64,000 nt of DNA from Oribacterium sp. NK2B42. GTDB taxonomy: Bacteria; Bacillota; Clostridia; Lachnospirales; Lachnospiraceae. The stretch is from NCBI RefSeq assembly GCF_000424445.1, contig NZ_AUJX01000015.1, positions 1 through 64,000 on the forward strand, given 5' to 3'. The position numbers were made by a program, and so were the translations under genes. Below the pieces are notes generated by a model. The model saw only the letters and a list, made by a program, of their open reading frames with translations, was not told the DNA's origin and did no database searches. This document shows, in pieces, positions 52,202 through 60,633 of this stretch (position 1 is its first letter; each line of letters opens with the position of its first letter).

Positions 52202-53251
52202 CTACTCCTTCGATAGGTAATCTCTTCGTAACTGTCCGCAGGATCCGGAGATATCCGAGCCCATTTCCCTGCGTATGGTGGCGGCGATGCCATTCTTTTC
52301 CAGGATATGCTGAAATGCTTCGATCTTGCTGCGGTCCGGACGTTTCCAGTCTCTTTCCTTTATGGGATTTACAGGAATGAGGTTCACATGACACTGAAGC
52401 TTACCCTTCTGTTTCATGCTGTGTATGAGGCGGACAAGCTGCTGTGCCTCATTTTTGTTGTCATTAACACCTTCGACAACCGAATACTCGAAGGTTACAC
52501 GACGTCCGGTTTTCTCAAAATAATACTCTATTGCAGGCATTATCTCCGACAGAGAATATTTATTGGCTATGGGCATGAGGGTTTTACGGGTTTCATCATT
52601 TGGCGCATGAAGACTGAGAGCCAGGGTGATACCGTAATTCTCATCTGCCAGTTCTTTGATGCGGGGAACAATGCCGCAGGTGGATACGGTGATATTTCTG
52701 CGGGAAATATTGAGCCCGTTTTTATCGGAGATCATACGTATAAAACGGGTGAATTCTTCATAGTTGTCCAAAGGCTCTCCGGAGCCCATGATGACAATGT
52801 TGTCCACTCTTTCGCCGGTGTCTTTTTCCATCCGGTAAACCTGCCCGAGCATTTCACCGGATGTGAGGTTTCTGGCAAGCCCCTCCAGGGTTGAAGCACA
52901 GAACTTGCAGCCCATACGGCAGCCCACCTGGCTGGATATACATACGGAATTTCCGTGCTGGTATTTCATCCATACGGACTCAATCACATGACCGTCCTTC
53001 ATACGGTTTATGAATTTTTTGGTTTCATCGATCCGGGAGGTGAGAACCTCAACGGTCTCCGGCAGTGTGGCATAGTAGTCCTCTGAAAGCTTTTCCCGGA
53101 GAGACTTTGGGAGATTGGTCATTTCGTCAAAACCGTCAGCAAGCTTCACATGAAGCCATTGATAAAGCTGTGTTGCGCGAAAGGACTTCTCCCCCATGCT
53201 TTCTATTAATTCTGTTAATTCCTTTATTTCAAGGTCACGTATATTTTTCAT
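52202..53251 (-). CDS. rlmN: Dual 23S rRNA/tRNA adenine C2-methyltransferase RlmN
   Basis: 349 residues from ATG 53251 (MKNIRDLEIKELTELI), the usual length. The frame stays open 81 codons upstream, but that stretch overlaps rsmB and lacks family similarity. The radical-SAM motif CRMGCKFCAS, MGSGEPLDNY, the Cys of the methyl shuttle (GSDISGSCGQL) and LALSLHAPNDETR are seen. It methylates A2503 of 23S rRNA. The ribosome binding site is weak (TTGGG). Confidence 0.95.
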   Translation of the reverse strand: MKNIRDLEIKELTELIESMGEKSFRATQLYQWLHVKLADGFDEMTNLPKSLREKLSEDYYATLPETVEVLTSRIDETKKFINRMKDGHVIESVWMKYQHGNSVCISSQVGCRMGCKFCASTLEGLARNLTSGEMLGQVYRMEKDTGERVDNIVIMGSGEPLDNYEEFTRFIRMISDKNGLNISRRNITVSTCGIVPRIKELADENYGITLALSLHAPNDETRKTLMPIANKYSLSEIMPAIEYYFEKTGRRVTFEYSVVEGVNDNKNEAQQLVRLIHSMKQKGKLQCHVNLIPVNPIKERDWKRPDRSKIEAFQHILEKNGIAATIRREMGSDISGSCGQLRRDYLSKE

Positions 53252-53318
53252 CCCAATAAATTTGTATATTTTTCCGGCATCTGATTTATTCTGAAGCCCT
53301 GCCTGAAACTCTGATCCT

Positions 53319-53375
53319 TCAGGCCTTCCTGAACACACAAAGGTAAAAGCCGTAAAGGTTTTCTTCTCTGGCTTT
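53319..53375 (-). repeat. In-frame second copy of the rsmB 3' end
   Basis: Directly past the rsmB stop the same frame runs 18 codons to another TGA (53319-53321) and reads YGFYLCVFRKA, against DGFYLCVFKKV at the real end, at the same offset. Most base differences in the matched codons are synonymous (CTG/CTT, TGC/TGT, GTA/GTG). This looks like the relic of a replaced or duplicated gene end. Confidence 0.7.
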
Positions 53376-54692
53376 TCATACTTTTTTGAATACGCACAGG
53401 TAAAAGCCGTCGGAAGGTTCTCCCGGTAAGAACTTTTTCTCTTTATCCAGAGTGAAGCCCGGAAGGGAAAGTATGAAATCCCTGTTGTCTTCATTTTCCT
53501 CTTTGCTGAGTGTGCAGGTGGAATATATAAGCTTTCCGCCGGGTTTTACGTATTTTGTAACGGTGGTAAGGATCTCTCTTTGAAGTGTCTGCAGCTCCTT
53601 TATGCTGTTTAATGAAGTATTGAAACGGATGTCAGGCTTTTTGCCCATGATTCCAAGTCCTGAACAGGGGAGATCCGCCAATACGATGTCAGCTTTTCCG
53701 TTGCCGGACCCGTCCAGAAGTGCAGGGTCAGGAACTCTTGCATCAAACACCTTTGCGGAAATATTATCAAGGGAAAGACGTTCGATGTTTTCGTTGATAA
53801 GTGTGATCTTATCTTCGGTAAGGTCTCTCGCATCAACATGACCGGTTCCCTGAAGAAGCTCAGCTATATGACAGCTCTTCCCGCCGGGAGCGGCGCAAAC
53901 GTCCACCACCAGATCTCCTGCATGAGGATCCGCTTCTATTCCGACCTGTTGTGAAGCATAATCCTGGACAGTTATATCTCCGCTCTTGAAAAGCTTTGTT
54001 TTTGAGATATTTCCATCCATCACTTCAGAGTGTCCATCCTTAAAACGTACATAGTTCTTTTTTGAACCCTTTAAAAACCAGTCAAGCATCTGCTCTGTGG
54101 TTTCTCTTCCGTACATTACCCTGAGATAATCATAGAGCCATAAAGGTGTACTCAGACGAATATAGGCAGGGGTCTTTCCTGTATGGGCAAGATCCTCGAA
54201 TATGGTCTCCTTTTCTCTTGATATAGTCCGGAGTACTCCGTTAACGAAGCCGGACAGAAAGGCAATTTTTTTGTCGCTTTGTGATTTAATGAAGCTGACC
54301 GCCTCATTAATGGCTGCACTGTCAGGAACTCTGTCCATATACAGAATCTGATAAGAGGACATACGAAGAACGGTTCTTATCAGGGGATTCATATTCTTGG
54401 TGTGTGTTTTACTGTGCCTGTTCAAAATGAAATCGATCTGGATGGTATACTCTAGGGTTCCCTCAACGAGACGTGTGATGAAGCCGCGGTCACGTTCTGT
54501 CAGATTGGTGTATTTCTGAAGCTGTTCTCTCAGAACGATGTGGGAAAACAGCTTTTCCTCCAGGATTTTATTAAGGCTATAAATCGCAATAGACCGCGGT
54601 GTAACTGCGGTCTTTTCCTGAGACCTTCCGGCGTGCGTATGCGGGCGGGAAGATTTATTATAAGGTTTTTTAAAGGGCTTTTTATTTTCCAT
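53376..54692 (-). CDS. rsmB: 16S rRNA m5C967 methyltransferase RsmB
   Basis: 438 residues from ATG 54692 (MENKKPFKKPYNKSS), with AGGA upstream; the longer frame overlaps the peptidase gene. A basic N-terminal tail precedes the NusB-like domain (about 30-150), then the methyltransferase: CAAPGGKSCHIAELL, DLPCSGLGIMGKKPD (Cys of motif IV) and YSTCTLSKEENEDN (motif VI Cys). It belongs to the conserved def-fmt-peptidase-rsmB-rlmN-stp-prkC-rsgA run. Its 3' end is followed by a duplicated end segment. Confidence 0.96.
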   Translation of the reverse strand: MENKKPFKKPYNKSSRPHTHAGRSQEKTAVTPRSIAIYSLNKILEEKLFSHIVLREQLQKYTNLTERDRGFITRLVEGTLEYTIQIDFILNRHSKTHTKNMNPLIRTVLRMSSYQILYMDRVPDSAAINEAVSFIKSQSDKKIAFLSGFVNGVLRTISREKETIFEDLAHTGKTPAYIRLSTPLWLYDYLRVMYGRETTEQMLDWFLKGSKKNYVRFKDGHSEVMDGNISKTKLFKSGDITVQDYASQQVGIEADPHAGDLVVDVCAAPGGKSCHIAELLQGTGHVDARDLTEDKITLINENIERLSLDNISAKVFDARVPDPALLDGSGNGKADIVLADLPCSGLGIMGKKPDIRFNTSLNSIKELQTLQREILTTVTKYVKPGGKLIYSTCTLSKEENEDNRDFILSLPGFTLDKEKKFLPGEPSDGFYLCVFKKV

Positions 54693-54699
54693 AAGATTC

Positions 54700-55413
54700 C
54701 TATCTTCTTCTTCTTCTTCCGCTTCCGCGTGTAAGTAAAACCAGACGTAAAAGCTGAAGAACTGAGGACGCGGCAGCTGCAACATAGGTTAATGCGGCAG
54801 CCTTGAGAACAGCCTTGATACCGTTGAGTTCGTTGTCATTTACCATACCGTACTCTGCCAGAGTCTGAACGGCTCTTCTGGAAGCGTCAAATTCAACAGG
54901 TAAAGTCAGAAGCTGAATTGATATGGCAACTGCAAATGTGATTATTCCGATCTGAACAAGAGATGTCATACTGATGATGAATCCGAATAATATCAGCGGA
55001 AGTGATACCTTTGACGCAATGGCACAAATCGGAGAAATGGTTCTTGTGAGAATCAGCGGCTGATATCCCCTTGCGTCCTGTATAGCGTGTCCGCACTCAT
55101 GTGCAGCCACACCGATGGCAGCAATGGAGGTACTGTTGATGGTTGACTGACTGAGATTCAGTACCTTCTGACTGGGTACATAGTTATCGGTGAGACTGCC
55201 GGCGATGCCCTGGATTCTGACATTGTTAATGCCGTTTCTCTCAAGTATCATCTTGGCAGCCTGTGCTCCCGTAAGACCGGAAAAAGCCTGCACATGCGAA
55301 TACTTCTCAAAGGTTGCCTGAACATTGTGGCTTGCGATCATGCTGAGAACCACACCTATCAAAACAAGAAAATAAGTCCAATCATATCCATAATACATCG
55401 GATATCCATACAT
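54700..55413 (-). CDS. YugP-family membrane zinc metallopeptidase
   Basis: 237 residues from ATG 55413 with AGGAGG eight bases before. An N-terminal Tyr-rich segment (MYGYPMYYGYDW) and membrane helix precede the zinc motif HECGHAIQ (HExxH), in AAIGVAAHECGHAIQDA. Two or three more helices follow (ISPICAIASKVSLPLILFG). The C-terminus ends in an Arg-rich RGSGRRRRR stretch. The peptidase substrate is unknown. Conserved between fmt and rsmB in Clostridia. Confidence 0.92.
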   Translation of the reverse strand: MYGYPMYYGYDWTYFLVLIGVVLSMIASHNVQATFEKYSHVQAFSGLTGAQAAKMILERNGINNVRIQGIAGSLTDNYVPSQKVLNLSQSTINSTSIAAIGVAAHECGHAIQDARGYQPLILTRTISPICAIASKVSLPLILFGFIISMTSLVQIGIITFAVAISIQLLTLPVEFDASRRAVQTLAEYGMVNDNELNGIKAVLKAAALTYVAAAASSVLQLLRLVLLTRGSGRRRRR

Positions 55414-55431
55414 AGTGATCACCTCCTGATA

Positions 55432-56409
55432 TTAAAAACGATAGCCCTTAAGAAAATCAGCGGCTGTCATACGTTTTTTGCCTTCCAGCTGAAGTTCGTT
55501 GATCTTCAGAAAATCTTCTCCGCAGACGGCAATAAGATTTTTCTTATGATCTGTGAAAAGACGTCCCTCCATAGATTTATCGGAATTCTCCGGAGTCCTG
55601 TCTGAAGTCAATACGGCTGCTTCTTCAAATGCACCTGCATCAAAAAACTCTTTGGAAACTACATCTGCATCCCAGAGCTTCAGCTGTTTTCCGGAAAGGA
55701 AAGTGTAGGCTGATGGCCATGGATTAAGTCCGCGGATCTTTCTTTCTGTTTTTACTGCCGGCTCCGACCAGTTGATAAGACCGAAGGACTTTGTGAACAT
55801 GCCTACCTTGGTTGCGGCATCATGATCCTGTGGAGTACGGGTAATGCTTCCGTCGGCAATCTTCTCAAGGGTTTCCACAATGAGTTCCCCGCCGAGAACA
55901 GCCAGCTTGTCAAAAAGACTTCCGCCGGTTTCCTTTGGATCCAGAGCTATTTTTTTGGTGAGAAGAATGTCACCTGTGTCCAGTCCCGCATCCATCTGCA
56001 TGGTAGTGACACCTGTCTCAGGGTCGCCATTAAGGACTGCCCACTGGATGGGTGCAGCTCCACGGTATTTGGGAAGCAGTGAGGCATGAACATTGACACA
56101 GCCATACTTTGGAATGTCCAGGATTTCCTGAGGGAGTATCTGACCGAATGCAGTTACGACTATAACATCCGGTGCAAGGTCCTTCAGAAGCTTTTTGGCC
56201 TCCTCGTCGTTCCGTATTTTTAAAGGGGTGATGACCGGGATAGAATGACTTTCCGCGGCGATCCTAACGTCGCTTTTCTGTGCTTCCCCGTGACGTCCCT
56301 TCGGACGGTCAGGCTGTGTCACCACAAGGCTTATCTCATGTCCTGCTTTGTACAGTGCTTCCAGGGTGGAAACCGCAAAATCAGGTGTGCCCATAAATAT
56401 GACTTTCAA
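55432..56409 (-). CDS. fmt: Methionyl-tRNA formyltransferase
   Basis: 325 residues. FMGTPDFAVSTLEAL, VTQPDRPKGR, VNVHASLLPKYRGAAPIQWAVLNGD (the formyl-folate active-site loop with Asn-His) and GVTTMQMDAGLDTGD are seen. It formylates Met-tRNA using 10-formyl-THF, which the fhs product in this window can supply. Downstream of def, as usual. Confidence 0.97.
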   Translation of the reverse strand: MKVIFMGTPDFAVSTLEALYKAGHEISLVVTQPDRPKGRHGEAQKSDVRIAAESHSIPVITPLKIRNDEEAKKLLKDLAPDVIVVTAFGQILPQEILDIPKYGCVNVHASLLPKYRGAAPIQWAVLNGDPETGVTTMQMDAGLDTGDILLTKKIALDPKETGGSLFDKLAVLGGELIVETLEKIADGSITRTPQDHDAATKVGMFTKSFGLINWSEPAVKTERKIRGLNPWPSAYTFLSGKQLKLWDADVVSKEFFDAGAFEEAAVLTSDRTPENSDKSMEGRLFTDHKKNLIAVCGEDFLKINELQLEGKKRMTAADFLKGYRF

Positions 56410-56440
56410 AAGACTACCTCCCTATATACGTAAGATTTTT

Positions 56441-56480
56441 ACCGTTTATCTCTGACATACAGATGCAGATCTATCCGGCT
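56441..56480. repeat. 40-bp dispersed intergenic repeat, copy B
   Basis: It matches 38481-38520 at about 34 of 40 positions in the same orientation. It lies upstream of fmt and downstream of def. Confidence 0.75.
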
Positions 56481-56495
56481 CCCTGTAATGAATCT

Positions 56496-56999
56496 TTATT
56501 TCTCGTCTCCGTAATCGTACTCTTCAAGATTTTCGTAAGTTACATCTTCCAGCTCACCTTCAACCTTTTCGGTATAAAGGATGCCGTGGAGATGATCGTT
56601 CTCATGAGCCATGGCACGGGCAAGAAGACCCTCTGCATCAAACTCATACTCTTCCATGTTAATGTCACAGGCCTTTACGTGTACCTTAAGCGGACGTGTT
56701 ACAACGCCCTCCTTGCCGGGTACTGAAAGACAGCCTTCCTCTCCGGTCTGGCACTCCTCGCCTATGGCTGTTACAGTTGGATTGATGCATACGTAACGTT
56801 TGCCATCTCCGATATCAACAACAAAAAGCTGTCGAAGTATACCAACCTGCGGAGCTGCAAGTCCGACACCATTGGCATCATACATGGTTTCAAACATATC
56901 CATGATAAGCTCCTTTGTGCGGTCGGAAATATTTTTCAAAGGCTTACACTCCTTCTCAAGGATTGGGTCGCCGATTACTCTGATTGTTCTTAAAGCCAT
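56496..56999 (-). CDS. def: Peptide deformylase
   Basis: 167 residues. Motif 1 is GVGLAAPQVG, motif 2 EEGCLSVPG (metal Cys), and motif 3 HENDH (HExxH). It removes the N-formyl group that Fmt adds. The C-terminus is acidic (EYDYGDEK). GGAG precedes the ATG. Confidence 0.97.
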   Translation of the reverse strand: MALRTIRVIGDPILEKECKPLKNISDRTKELIMDMFETMYDANGVGLAAPQVGILRQLFVVDIGDGKRYVCINPTVTAIGEECQTGEEGCLSVPGKEGVVTRPLKVHVKACDINMEEYEFDAEGLLARAMAHENDHLHGILYTEKVEGELEDVTYENLEEYDYGDEK

Positions 57000-57084
57000 T
57001 TTTTACTCCATTCTGAAAATATAGTTTCTGTATCACATACCGGGGTTCAGGTGTATTTAACCGTAAACCTCCGGCACGTGGGAT

Positions 57085-59163
57085 TTACTGAAGGTCATAG
57101 TTAAGCATAACAAATCCACGCTTGTCTTTTTCCCGGACAAGCGCAGTGAATCTGTCCCTTAACTGTATGATTATATCATGTCCGGGATGTTTAATATACA
57201 CGATTTTTCGGTATATGTCATTCACCTTATATATACTTGCCTCAAGAGGACCGATAAACTCAGCATTTTTTCCGGAACACTCAGGCTTAAACAGCTCAGA
57301 CACCGAATTGCTGATAAGTGTAAGCATTTCTTCGTCCTTCGAAAGGAGCTGTATGGTCATGAGGTATTCAAAAGGCGGATACCCCATTAGCTTGCGGAAG
57401 CTGATTTCTTTTTCGTAAAACAGCTTATAATTCTGAGTGGTTGTAAGAGCTATAGCGTAGTGATCCGGCTGATAGGTCTGGATAATGACATTGCCGGGGC
57501 CTCCTGCCCTGCCTGCTCTTCCCGCTGCCTGGGTGATAAGCTGAAATGTTCTTTCGGAAGACCGGAAATCCGGTGCCGAAAGACTTAAATCTGCGGCTAT
57601 AAGACCTACCAGGGTCACATCCGGGAAGTCGTGTCCCTTTACGATCATCTGGGTTCCTATAAGTATGTCTGCCTTATGATTCCTGAACTGTTCCAACAGC
57701 CTTTCGTGACCGCCCTTGTTTTTGGTGGTATCTGCATCCATGCGGATCACAACAGCTTCGGGAAATGTCTTTTTCACAAGGCTTTCAAGTTTTTCGGTTC
57801 CGAAGCCAAAGGGCGCAAGATAAGGGCTTCCGCAGCCCGGGCATTTTTTCATAAGGGGTGTCTCATGCCCACAATAGTGACATCGAAGTATCCCATCCCT
57901 GTGAAGAGTCAGGGAAACGTCGCAGTGAGGGCATTTTATGGCCTGTCCGCAGCTTCTGCAGGATACGAAGCTGCTGTACCCTCTTCGGTTCATGAAAAGC
58001 ATGATCTGCTGATGGGCTGAAAGCTTTTCCTTTATGAGTTCATAAAGTCTTTCCGAAAAGACACTGCGATTTCCGTTTTCAAGTTCAGTCCGTAAGTCGA
58101 TTATCTCGGTTTCGGCGAGATCTGAACCCAGTCTTGCTCTCCTGTGAAGTTCAAGAAGAGTGATATTTTCCTTCAGGGCATCTGTGTATATTTGTACCGA
58201 AGGGGTGGCGGAACCGTATAAAACGGGACATTGGCTCAATTTTGCTCTTTGGAAGGCAACCTCCCGGGTTTCGTATCTGGGTGCCGTTTCTGATTTGTAG
58301 GCACCTTCGTGCTCTTCGTCCATGATTATGATGCCAAGCCTGTCAAAGGGAGCGAATATGGCTGAACGGGGTCCCACCAGGATGTCGACTTCCCCTTTCT
58401 CACATTTCATATACTGCTCGTAACGCTCTCCCATGCTCATGCGTGAATTCAGTATCGCCACACGACCTTTAAATCTTGTAGAGACTCTTATAACAGTCTG
58501 GTATGTGAGGGAGATTTCAGGTATGAGCATTATGACTTTATAGCCGGACCTTATGACCTCCTCCATTACATGAAGGTATACTTCGGTTTTTCCTGAACCG
58601 GTTATTCCGTGAAGAAGATACCGGGGTACATCCTTTATGCCGGTGTCCCTGAGTCTTTCAGAGTCCGGGATGGATTCTTCAGGTGATTCCGCAGCGGATT
58701 CTGAAGTGTTCCGGCACTTCCTGAAGCCGTCGATCACAGTATCGGCAGCAGCCTTTTGTTCGGGATTCAGCTCATGGTAATCATCCTTTTCATCCTGATA
58801 CCTTAAAAGAGGATCTATACGACGGGAATTCTTTCGTACGGCGCGTTTTACCGGAAGCACGGTTTTCAGACACTGGATAAGAGTTGTCCCGTATTCGGTT
58901 GACATCCAGGAAGCAAGACTTATGAGCTGTTCCTTAACGGATATCGCGTTATTCAGAACCTCTTTGATATCTTTTACACGGGCGGGATCGTAATCCACGG
59001 TTTCAGTAAGGCCTATTACATAACCTGTTTTTTTGGCATTAGAAACACCAAAGGGGATAGAAACTCTATCCCCGGCGTTTACCTTCATTCCTTCAGGTAT
59101 TCGATATGTATAAGCTCTGTCCAGAGCTTCGTTTGTAATATCTACTATGATCTTTGCGTACAT
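57085..59163 (-). CDS. priA: Primosomal replication protein N' (PriA helicase)
   Basis: 692 residues, slightly short of the usual 730-800. The N-terminal DNA-binding domain (about 1-105) precedes helicase Walker A GITGSGKTEVYL, DEEH, and SATPS. The zinc motifs CRSCGQAIKCPHC and CHYCGHETPLMKKCPGCG come next, and TQAAGRAGRAGGPG is motif VI. It restarts stalled replication forks. The ATG directly abuts the murF stop, so the two are co-transcribed. Confidence 0.96.
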   Translation of the reverse strand: MYAKIIVDITNEALDRAYTYRIPEGMKVNAGDRVSIPFGVSNAKKTGYVIGLTETVDYDPARVKDIKEVLNNAISVKEQLISLASWMSTEYGTTLIQCLKTVLPVKRAVRKNSRRIDPLLRYQDEKDDYHELNPEQKAAADTVIDGFRKCRNTSESAAESPEESIPDSERLRDTGIKDVPRYLLHGITGSGKTEVYLHVMEEVIRSGYKVIMLIPEISLTYQTVIRVSTRFKGRVAILNSRMSMGERYEQYMKCEKGEVDILVGPRSAIFAPFDRLGIIIMDEEHEGAYKSETAPRYETREVAFQRAKLSQCPVLYGSATPSVQIYTDALKENITLLELHRRARLGSDLAETEIIDLRTELENGNRSVFSERLYELIKEKLSAHQQIMLFMNRRGYSSFVSCRSCGQAIKCPHCDVSLTLHRDGILRCHYCGHETPLMKKCPGCGSPYLAPFGFGTEKLESLVKKTFPEAVVIRMDADTTKNKGGHERLLEQFRNHKADILIGTQMIVKGHDFPDVTLVGLIAADLSLSAPDFRSSERTFQLITQAAGRAGRAGGPGNVIIQTYQPDHYAIALTTTQNYKLFYEKEISFRKLMGYPPFEYLMTIQLLSKDEEMLTLISNSVSELFKPECSGKNAEFIGPLEASIYKVNDIYRKIVYIKHPGHDIIIQLRDRFTALVREKDKRGFVMLNYDLQ

Positions 59164-60525
59164 TTATACAATATCCTGTTTAAAGGCTTTAACGATCTCG
59201 GTAAGCTTCATACTGTTGGAACCCTTGAAAAGTATCACATCCTGATCCTTTGCGATGGCTTGTATAGTGTTTTTCAGCTCTGAAAAATCGTTGAAATATT
59301 CTATGGTTGGTTTTTTGCCGGCCCTGTTCCTGATATCACTGTCACCAAGCGAAATGTCGGGAGCATCAAAGGCTGCGTTTATGCCGTCACCTATAGATGC
59401 GGCTCTTTCACCGTAAAGAAATACTACATCAATAGGAAGAGCAGCAAGGTAAACGCCTACCTCGCGGTGATAATCCAAAGTATTCTCCCCAAGCTCAAGC
59501 ATATCTGCAAGAACTGCTATCTTACGGTTTCCTTCAAGCTGCGATAAGGTGTCAAGACCGGCCTTCATGGAAACCGGTGATGCGTTGTAGGCATCGTCGA
59601 TGATTGTGACGCCGTTTTTGGTTTTAAAGGTTTCTCCGCGGCCTGTGACGCCGGTAAAGGACATGAGTTTATTCTTTGCCTCTTCCGTATCCACGCCGGC
59701 AAATTCTGCTATATGCATGGCCGCCGAAGCATTCTGAAGCATGTGATCACCCTTGACGGAAAGTGTCAGAGGATAGTCATCCCTGGAATACTGTCTTATG
59801 GTGAGACTGATATCCTTTGCTATTCCGAAGTCATGGATACTGTCGAGGGTAAGACTGCTTAAAATAGGGTCGTCCGCATTGACATAAAGGATACCGCCGT
59901 CAGGTGTACCGTCAAGGATATGAAGCTTCTCCCGGAGAATGTTCTCCTGGGTTTTAAGCTGCTCTATATGTGCGATGCCGATATTGGTAATGACCGCGGC
60001 ATCCACACAGGCGATCTGAGCGATTCTTGTCATCTCTCCCGGCTCCGACATTCCAAGCTCGATAACCGCAATATCTGCTCCTGAGCGGGCCATCTGGAAC
60101 ATTGTAATAGGAACCCCAACCTGAGAGTTTGCATTGCCGGCGGTCTGAAATACCTTTTTTCCGGCACTGAGTGCCGTGGCTATCATGGTTCTGGTGGTGG
60201 TCTTTCCCACGGAACCTGTTACTCCTATAACAGTGCCATGGAACTTAAGACGCTCCATGTAACCTATCTCCTGAAGGGCCTCTTTAGTATCATTTACCTG
60301 ATAAAACCTTACATCCGGATATTTTTCCTTCAGTGGGGAGATATCTCTCGAACTTAAAACGGCAACGGCACCGTTTTGTATGGCCATGTCGATATAGTCA
60401 TGTCCGTCACTGCGTTCGCCGATGATGGGAACGAACAAGGCATGGTTCATTTGTTTTCTGGAGTCAAGAACTATCTCCTCTATGTCATCATCTGTAAAAC
60501 CAAAGCTTTTATCTGCGGTAATCAT
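59164..60525 (-). CDS. murF: UDP-N-acetylmuramoyl-tripeptide-D-Ala-D-Ala ligase
   Basis: 453 residues. P-loop GVTGSVGKTTTRTMIA, the carbamylated-Lys region NITNIGIAHIE and DDAYNASPVSMKAGLD (a MurF hallmark) are seen. It adds D-Ala-D-Ala to the peptidoglycan precursor in the cytosol. AAGGAC precedes the ATG; a promoter is possible at 60571-60598. Confidence 0.96.
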   Translation of the reverse strand: MITADKSFGFTDDDIEEIVLDSRKQMNHALFVPIIGERSDGHDYIDMAIQNGAVAVLSSRDISPLKEKYPDVRFYQVNDTKEALQEIGYMERLKFHGTVIGVTGSVGKTTTRTMIATALSAGKKVFQTAGNANSQVGVPITMFQMARSGADIAVIELGMSEPGEMTRIAQIACVDAAVITNIGIAHIEQLKTQENILREKLHILDGTPDGGILYVNADDPILSSLTLDSIHDFGIAKDISLTIRQYSRDDYPLTLSVKGDHMLQNASAAMHIAEFAGVDTEEAKNKLMSFTGVTGRGETFKTKNGVTIIDDAYNASPVSMKAGLDTLSQLEGNRKIAVLADMLELGENTLDYHREVGVYLAALPIDVVFLYGERAASIGDGINAAFDAPDISLGDSDIRNRAGKKPTIEYFNDFSELKNTIQAIAKDQDVILFKGSNSMKLTEIVKAFKQDIV

Positions 60526-60570
60526 AAAATGTCCTTCTTAGAATAGTTTATCGGGTTTGAGATACCCGGT

Positions 60571-60598
60571 TGTATATTTTTTTATGAATAATTATCAA
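60571..60598 (-). promoter_or_regulatory. Possible promoter of murF-priA
   Basis: TTGATA (60598-60593), 16-base spacer, TATACA (60576-60571). A CGGGT/ACCCG hairpin (about 60552-60568) lies in the leader. Confidence 0.45.
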
Positions 60599-60633
60599 TG
60601 ATCATGCATGGAGACATGAATATGTGCTTTTGA

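Noticed and set aside
53252-53494. 81-codon N-terminal extension of rlmN
   Set aside because: It overlaps the rsmB 3' end and its duplicate, and the family starts at MKNIRDLEIKEL.
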